In this document: positions 6,661-10,788 of the stretch, piece after piece
Layout: each line of letters begins with the position of its first letter
How positions within the stretch are numbered: the stretch's first letter is position 1
DNA from: Bacillota bacterium
Lineage (GTDB): Bacteria; Bacillota; Clostridia; Christensenellales; Aristaeellaceae
Assembly: GCA_023415715.1 (NCBI GenBank)
Contig: JAEZJP010000305.1
Span: forward strand, 1-10,788
DNA: 10,788 nucleotides
Direction: 5' to 3'
The notes under the pieces: generated by a model
Seen by the model: the letters and a program-made list of their open reading frames with translations, nothing else
The model's database searches: none
What the model was told of the DNA's origin: nothing
Program-made: the position numbers and the translations under genes

Positions 6661-8884
6661 CTATCATGAACATTCCGGAAATGAAGATGCGGAACTGAAT
6701 GGATTGGATACATTATTCAATAGCACGCACGATGCCATTCTTTTAATCAAACACACAGGCGAAGGGTTTCGATATATCCGCAACAATACACTGCATCAAA
6801 ATCTGACGGGCTTTTTCGAAATTTACAACAAATCGCCCATTGAACTGCTAGGAAGCGAAATCGGAGAAAAATTAATCAATTACTACAAACAATGCATACA
6901 AACAAAAGCAAGCGTCACCTATGAACAAAAGTACTTTTTTGTACAAGGCGAAAGGATATGGCAAACAGAAATTACCCCTCTGTTTGGCGTACGCGGCATA
7001 AGATACCTGTTAAGCTGCAGCAAGGATGTAACCGAATTCAAAGCGGTGCAGGATGAAAATGAAGTACTGCTAAAGCGGCTGCAATCCATGTTCCATTTGC
7101 ATGATGCAATCATGATGATCATCGAACCTATTACCGGCAGGATTCTTGATGCGAATCCCGCAGCATCCAGATTTTACGGCTATACAAGAGAGGAAATATT
7201 AGATCTGTACATCAGTGACATCAATATGCTGCCCCCGGAAGAAGTGGAAAAACGCCGCCTGATGGCTTATGAAAAAAGTCAACGGTACTTTTTGTTCCCC
7301 CACCGTCTGAAAAGCGGTGAAATACGGATGGTGGATGTCTATTCCTGCCCGATCACCGATGGAAACAGCAAGATCCTGTACTCGATTATTATTGACGTCA
7401 CGGACAGGGAAACGTACCGGAGAGATCTCATCCGTGAGAAGGAAATGTTCAGCACGACATTGCAGTCTATTGGCGACGGAGTTGTTACCACAAACAATGA
7501 CGGCCTTATCACAAGCCTGAACAGGGTCGCCCAGGATTTGACGGAATGGAAAGCAGAAGAGGCGGAAGGCAGGCCCTTCACCGACGTGTTTCAGCTGATG
7601 AATGAGGAAACCGGAAAACCGGTGGAGAACCCCATTCAAATGGTGCTTGACAGCGGACGTATTATCGGCCTTGCAAACCATACGGTGCTGCTGACGCGCA
7701 ACGGGCATATGGTGCCTATTGCGGACAGCGCCGCGCCCATAAAAGCAGAAGACGGCAAAATATTCGGCGTTGTCATGGTCTTTCGGGATGTATCGGCGGA
7801 GAAAGAGCACAACAACCAAATCAAATACATGAGCTATCATGATTCTCTGACCGGGCTGTACAACAGGCGCTATATCGAGGAGGCAATAAGCCAATGGGAT
7901 ACGCCTGAAAATCTTCCGATCTCCATCATCATGGGTGATGTCAACGGCCTGAAAATAACGAACGACGTGTTCGGGCACGCGGCCGGGGATAACCTGCTTC
8001 GGCAGGTTGCCAGAACGGTCAAGGAGAACTGCTCCGATGAAAACCTGGTTGCACGCTGGGGAGGAGATGAATTTGTTGTTGTTATGCTAAAGTCCGGCAT
8101 CTCCATGGCGGAGGATGTCATTGACAAAATCAGATGCAGCTGTGACAACGCAGGCGACAACAGATTAAGGATGAGCCTGTCGCTTGGCTGCGCTGTGAAA
8201 AAGTTGCGGAAGGAAAAAATACAGGTCGTTTTCCGCTTGGCTGAGGAATACATGTACCATCAAAAGCTTCTGGATGGAAAAAGCTATCGGAACACGATCA
8301 TCAATACGCTTCTTGCAACACTTTACGAAAAAAGCACAGAAACGGAAGAACACGCAAAAAGGCTGAAAAGCTCCTGCCACTCCATGGGCCGGAATTTGGG
8401 CCTATCCTCCAAAGACATGGATGACTTGTCTCTGCTGGCGATCCTGCATGATATAGGGAAGGTGGCCATCAATCAAAACATACTGCAAAAGCCCTCAAGC
8501 CTCACACCCGAAGAATGGGAGGAAATGAAGCGCCACCCTGAGATCGGTTACCGTATCGCCCAAACAACCCCGGAACTTGCGGTTGTAGCAGACTTTATTC
8601 TTTCCCATCACGAACGCTGGGATGGGAAAGGATATCCTCGCGGAATGAAAGGTGAAGAGATACCGCTCGTGTGCCGGATCCTTGCCGTCGCCGACTCCTA
8701 CGATGCGATGACAAATGACCGCATTTACAGGAAAGCAATGAGCCATGATGAAGCAATTGCAGAGCTTCAGAAAAACGCCGGCACGCAGTTCGATCCATCC
8801 TTGGTTGAGCTTTTCATTGACATCATTCATTCCCTGCCGGGCTATGCTCACATTCCGCTTCCAGATGATTTTTTGAGCATGTAG
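6617..8884 (+). CDS. PAS-PAS-PAS-GGDEF-HD-GYP protein (bifunctional c-di-GMP synthase/phosphodiesterase)
   Basis: Soluble signalling enzyme of 755 residues without membrane segments. Three PAS-type sensor regions lie at about 30-142, 155-266 and 276-396. The GGDEF domain (about 400-556) has DSLTGLYNRR, the Mg-binding GDVNGLK (440-446) and an intact GGDEF (482-486), so it could make c-di-GMP from GTP. No RxxD inhibitory site is visible just upstream. The HD-GYP domain (about 565-745) keeps H579, HDIGK (611-615), H640, HH at 664-665, GKGYP (670-674) and DSYDAMT (693-699), the motifs of an active c-di-GMP phosphodiesterase. ATG 6617 directly follows an in-frame TGA and has no clear ribosome binding site. 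TTG 6653, with AGAAGG 8 bases upstream, would remove 12 residues and no domain. The gene follows a chemoreceptor, suggesting a shared motility or attachment role (inference). Confidence 0.93.
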   Translation: MDGNLQKKKGIALDSYHEHSGNEDAELNGLDTLFNSTHDAILLIKHTGEGFRYIRNNTLHQNLTGFFEIYNKSPIELLGSEIGEKLINYYKQCIQTKASVTYEQKYFFVQGERIWQTEITPLFGVRGIRYLLSCSKDVTEFKAVQDENEVLLKRLQSMFHLHDAIMMIIEPITGRILDANPAASRFYGYTREEILDLYISDINMLPPEEVEKRRLMAYEKSQRYFLFPHRLKSGEIRMVDVYSCPITDGNSKILYSIIIDVTDRETYRRDLIREKEMFSTTLQSIGDGVVTTNNDGLITSLNRVAQDLTEWKAEEAEGRPFTDVFQLMNEETGKPVENPIQMVLDSGRIIGLANHTVLLTRNGHMVPIADSAAPIKAEDGKIFGVVMVFRDVSAEKEHNNQIKYMSYHDSLTGLYNRRYIEEAISQWDTPENLPISIIMGDVNGLKITNDVFGHAAGDNLLRQVARTVKENCSDENLVARWGGDEFVVVMLKSGISMAEDVIDKIRCSCDNAGDNRLRMSLSLGCAVKKLRKEKIQVVFRLAEEYMYHQKLLDGKSYRNTIINTLLATLYEKSTETEEHAKRLKSSCHSMGRNLGLSSKDMDDLSLLAILHDIGKVAINQNILQKPSSLTPEEWEEMKRHPEIGYRIAQTTPELAVVADFILSHHERWDGKGYPRGMKGEEIPLVCRILAVADSYDAMTNDRIYRKAMSHDEAIAELQKNAGTQFDPSLVELFIDIIHSLPGYAHIPLPDDFLSM

Positions 8885-8897
8885 CAGTCTGCAAAAT

Positions 8898-8939
8898 GAA
8901 CCTCCCTGTCACCACCGTTTGGAGTCGACAGGGAGGTTC
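8898..8939. terminator. Bidirectional terminator hairpin between converging genes
   Basis: GAACCTCCCTGTC (8898-8910) and GACAGGGAGGTTC (8927-8939) are perfect 13-bp inverted copies around a 16-base loop. The hairpin begins 13 bases after the stop of the GGDEF/HD-GYP gene and ends 25 bases beyond the stop of the converging permease gene. The T tracts are short (TTCTTAT on the plus side, CATTTTG on the minus side), but the stem is G-C rich and its position fits a terminator shared by both genes. Confidence 0.8.
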
Positions 8940-8964
8940 TTATAAAAGCCTTAGAATAAAAGCT

Positions 8965-9735
8965 TTATGATGCTTTACGCCTGTATGCCCTCATTGCAAA
9001 CAGATATGCAACAACAAGAATCCCCAGGCACCAGGCGAGCGCGATCCAGATGTCATTGCCCACAGGCTGTTTTGACAGCAGCGCGCGGATGGCATTCACT
9101 ATTGAAGTCACCGGCTGGTTTTCGGCAAAGGCGCGAACAACCGGCGGCATCGATTCGGTGGGCACAAACGCCGAACTGATAAATGGCAGGAAGATAAGCG
9201 GATAAGAGAAGGCGCTGGCACCGTCGATCGATTTTGCTGTTAGTCCCGCAATCGCTGCAACCCATGTCAAAGCCAGTGTAAAAAGTGCCAGGATACCGGC
9301 CACGGCCAGCCACGATAATACTCCTGCAGACGAGCGGAAGCCCATCAAAAGCGCTACGAGAATGATGACGACAACCGTAATCGCGTTGGATACCAGTGAG
9401 GTCAGCACATGCCCCCACAGCGCGGAAGATCGCACAATCGGCATGGAGTGGAACCGTTCGAAGATACCTCTTTGCATATCCATAAACAGTCGGTAAGCCG
9501 TATAGGCGATGCCGCTTGCAATCGCAATCAGCAATATGCCGGGCAGCAGGTAATTCACATAGTTGTCCGTGCCGGTTTGGATCGCTCCGCCAAGCACATA
9601 AACGAACAGCAGCATCATTGCGATAGGCGTGATGGCGACCGTGATGATGGTGTCCATACTACGGAAAATATGGCGCATGGAACGGCCAAGCATCACGCCC
9701 ATGTCGCTGAAATAGTATTTCTTTACCGTTTCCAT
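8965..9735 (-). CDS. ABC-2 type transporter permease, DrrB-like
   Basis: Membrane subunit of an ABC exporter, 256 residues. About six hydrophobic segments can be seen (roughly 29-50, 61-82, 108-132, 140-163, 176-192 and 228-247). The cytoplasmic loop IFERFHSMP (91-99) and the late stretch SSAFVPTESMP (187-197) followed by ENQPVTSIVNAIR are typical of the daunorubicin-resistance DrrB/NodJ branch. The start codon abuts the stop of the ATPase gene with no base between (TAA then ATG). A strong AAGGAGG (9744-9750) 8 bases upstream lies inside the ATPase coding sequence, so the two are probably translated together. With the ATPase it should export a lipid-like or drug-like compound; the substrate cannot be inferred. 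Confidence 0.92.
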   Translation of the reverse strand: METVKKYYFSDMGVMLGRSMRHIFRSMDTIITVAITPIAMMLLFVYVLGGAIQTGTDNYVNYLLPGILLIAIASGIAYTAYRLFMDMQRGIFERFHSMPIVRSSALWGHVLTSLVSNAITVVVIILVALLMGFRSSAGVLSWLAVAGILALFTLALTWVAAIAGLTAKSIDGASAFSYPLIFLPFISSAFVPTESMPPVVRAFAENQPVTSIVNAIRALLSKQPVGNDIWIALAWCLGILVVAYLFAMRAYRRKAS

Positions 9736-10521
9736 TTATATTGCCTCCTTATTCCCACCCCGCGCGGGGGCCCCGGCGCCGATGATTGTGAGAAATATCT
9801 CCTCCAACGTCGGCTGTTTTTCAACATATTCCACCTTTGCAGGCGGGATCAGCTTTTTCAGTTCCGCGAGCGTTCCGCTCACGATGATTTTCCCTTCATG
9901 CAGGATGGCGATCCGGCCGGCAAGTTGCTCGGCTTCCTCCAAATACTGCGTGGTCAGAAACACCGTTGTGCCATGATCGGCAAGCTCCTTGACCGTCTTC
10001 CAAACCTCGATGCGTCCTTCGGGGTCAAGCCCGGTGGTCGGCTCATCCAGAAAGATAAGCTGCGGTTTTCCTACAAGGCTCATGGCGATGTCGAGCCTTC
10101 GGCGCATACCGCCCGAATAAGTTGACACCCTGCGGTCGGCGGCCTCGGTCAAACCGAAGCGTTTTAATAAATCATCGGCGACCTGATGCGGATTTTTAAG
10201 GTGCCGCAGCTTCGCGATCATGACAAGGTTTTCCCGTCCGGTCAAGATCTCGTCCACGGCGGCAAATTGCCCGGTCAGGCTGATGGACTGGCGTACGCTG
10301 TCGGGCATTGACACAACATCGAACCCGTTGACGACAGCGATTCCACTGTCTTGTTTCAGCAGCGTTGTCAGGATTCTGACGATCGTCGTCTTGCCCGCGC
10401 CGTTGGAGCCGAGCAGGGCAAAAATCTCACCGCGCCGCACCTCAAAATCGACGCCCTTCAGGACATTCGTATTTTTAAAGGATTTTTTCAAATCCTTCAC
10501 CCCAATTGCGATATCTTTCAT
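9736..10521 (-). CDS. ABC transporter ATP-binding protein, DrrA-like
   Basis: Cytoplasmic ATPase subunit of the exporter, 261 residues. It shows Walker A GSNGAGKTT (38-46), the Q-loop glutamine at 85, the signature YSGGM (135-139), Walker B LIFLDE (155-160) with the D-loop following, and the switch segment TTQYLEEAE (190-198). Q192 stands where most ABC ATPases have histidine, as is usual in the DrrA branch rather than a defect. The protein is shorter than drug-resistance DrrA proteins of about 330 residues, ending soon after PTLEEIFL, and its last dozen residues are low-complexity (AGAPARGG). The ribosome binding region reads GGGGAGAGG, about 6 bases before the ATG. It lies 18 bases after the DUF1048 gene and abuts the permease gene, so the three form one operon. 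Confidence 0.94.
   Translation of the reverse strand: MKDIAIGVKDLKKSFKNTNVLKGVDFEVRRGEIFALLGSNGAGKTTIVRILTTLLKQDSGIAVVNGFDVVSMPDSVRQSISLTGQFAAVDEILTGRENLVMIAKLRHLKNPHQVADDLLKRFGLTEAADRRVSTYSGGMRRRLDIAMSLVGKPQLIFLDEPTTGLDPEGRIEVWKTVKELADHGTTVFLTTQYLEEAEQLAGRIAILHEGKIIVSGTLAELKKLIPPAKVEYVEKQPTLEEIFLTIIGAGAPARGGNKEAI
9758..9769. repeat. GC-only 12-bp palindrome at the ATPase-permease junction
   Basis: CCCCGCGCGGGG is a perfect palindrome, continued by GGCCCCGGCGCC, inside the low-complexity end of the ATPase gene and only 8 bases upstream of the permease ribosome binding site. In the mRNA it may fold into a stable G-C hairpin. It may tune the ratio of the two subunits, or may simply reflect relaxed selection on the tail. 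Confidence 0.35.
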
Positions 10522-10539
10522 TTGGAACCTCTCCCCCCT

Positions 10540-10788
10540 TTACTTTGTTTTATCCGTAGCCTTTTTCATGGCCCTGCCAACTTCTTGGTCAACAGATTCT
10601 TGATAGATGTCAGCGTACGTTTTTGAATCCTTGATCAGATCGTCGCAGAAAACTGCAACGTCACTGCCCGTCACTTCGAGCACGCCTTTCCCCAAGGCCA
10701 CGCCTTCTTCAAAAAGATCGACAATCCCCGAGAGCAGACCCGTACCTTCGGTCAGCTCAACAGGGCCGACCTTAAAGAGATATTTTTG
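10540..10788 (-). CDS. DUF1048 family protein, C-terminal part (start beyond window)
   Basis: Eighty-two codons are open from the window edge to a TAA at 10542-10540. The segment LLSGIVDLFEEGVALGKGVLEV followed by TGSDVAVFCDDLI, read in shorter stretches, matches the core I know for DUF1048: a DLFEEG motif, then a LEVTG motif, then DVAxFCDxL. DUF1048 proteins are small (about 110-120 residues), soluble, of unknown function, and commonly encoded next to PadR-type regulators and DrrAB-type ABC exporters, as here. The N-terminal 30-odd residues lie outside the window. The lysine-rich tail (KKATDKTK) ends 18 bases before the ATPase ATG, so this gene heads the visible part of the operon. The assignment rests on motif memory, not on a search. 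Confidence 0.7.
   Translation of the reverse strand, partial: QKYLFKVGPVELTEGTGLLSGIVDLFEEGVALGKGVLEVTGSDVAVFCDDLIKDSKTYADIYQESVDQEVGRAMKKATDKTK

Noticed and set aside
7199..7978. Long minus-strand open frame (259 codons) opposite the GGDEF/HD-GYP gene.
   Set aside because: It lies wholly antisense to a clearly coding gene with conserved motifs, and its translation shows no recognisable family.
1..10788. Search by eye for CRISPR arrays, tRNA or rRNA genes, transposases and phage genes.
   Set aside because: No regularly spaced repeats, cloverleaf-like or rRNA-like sequence, or transposase or integrase motifs were seen.

Overview
The window looks like a chromosomal segment of a clostridial (Bacillota) bacterium. 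The genes resemble Clostridia families: a STAND-type LuxR regulator, a chemoreceptor with tandem HAMP units, a PAS-GGDEF-HD-GYP fusion, and a DUF1048/DrrA/DrrB-type transporter operon. Shine-Dalgarno sites are purine-rich, TTG starts are plausible for two genes, and a textbook sigma-A promoter is present. The genus cannot be told from the sequence alone.

Layout. (1) Positions 3-1433, minus strand: a 476-residue sugar isomerase of the L-arabinose/L-fucose isomerase superfamily, complete. Its frame stays open to 1664, but a near-consensus promoter (TTGACT, 17 bases, TATAAT) lies inside that extension and a good ribosome binding site precedes a TTG codon at 1433, so the gene is called from there. 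(2) Positions 1434-1746: a divergent control region with the isomerase promoter and several dyads and repeats. (3) Positions 1747-4326, plus strand: an 859-residue LuxR-family regulator with an N-terminal STAND ATPase and a C-terminal helix-turn-helix. (4) Positions 4327-4717: a 14-bp hairpin resembling an intrinsic terminator, then the C-terminal half of a cheW gene that has lost its front. (5) Positions 4718-6502: an intact methyl-accepting chemotaxis protein. (6) Positions 6617-8884: a soluble three-PAS, GGDEF, HD-GYP protein with both catalytic motifs intact, preceded by a short hydrophobic ORF that overlaps its start. (7) Positions 8898-8939: a strong 13-bp hairpin between converging genes. 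(8) Positions 10788-8965, minus strand: a DUF1048 protein (cut by the window edge), a DrrA-like ABC ATPase and a DrrB-like permease in one tight operon.

How they may work together (inference). The regulator and the isomerase form a divergent pair of the kind often seen with a sugar-pathway gene and its local activator. The cheW remnant, chemoreceptor and c-di-GMP enzyme form a sensory block linking chemotaxis to c-di-GMP signalling; the block appears to have lost its own CheW. The DrrAB-type exporter is a separate unit, and in related genomes such operons are commonly preceded by a PadR repressor, which would lie beyond the right edge. Nothing here is clearly a new system. The most unusual points are the beheaded cheW, the overlapping hydrophobic leader ORF, and the dyads in the divergent control region.
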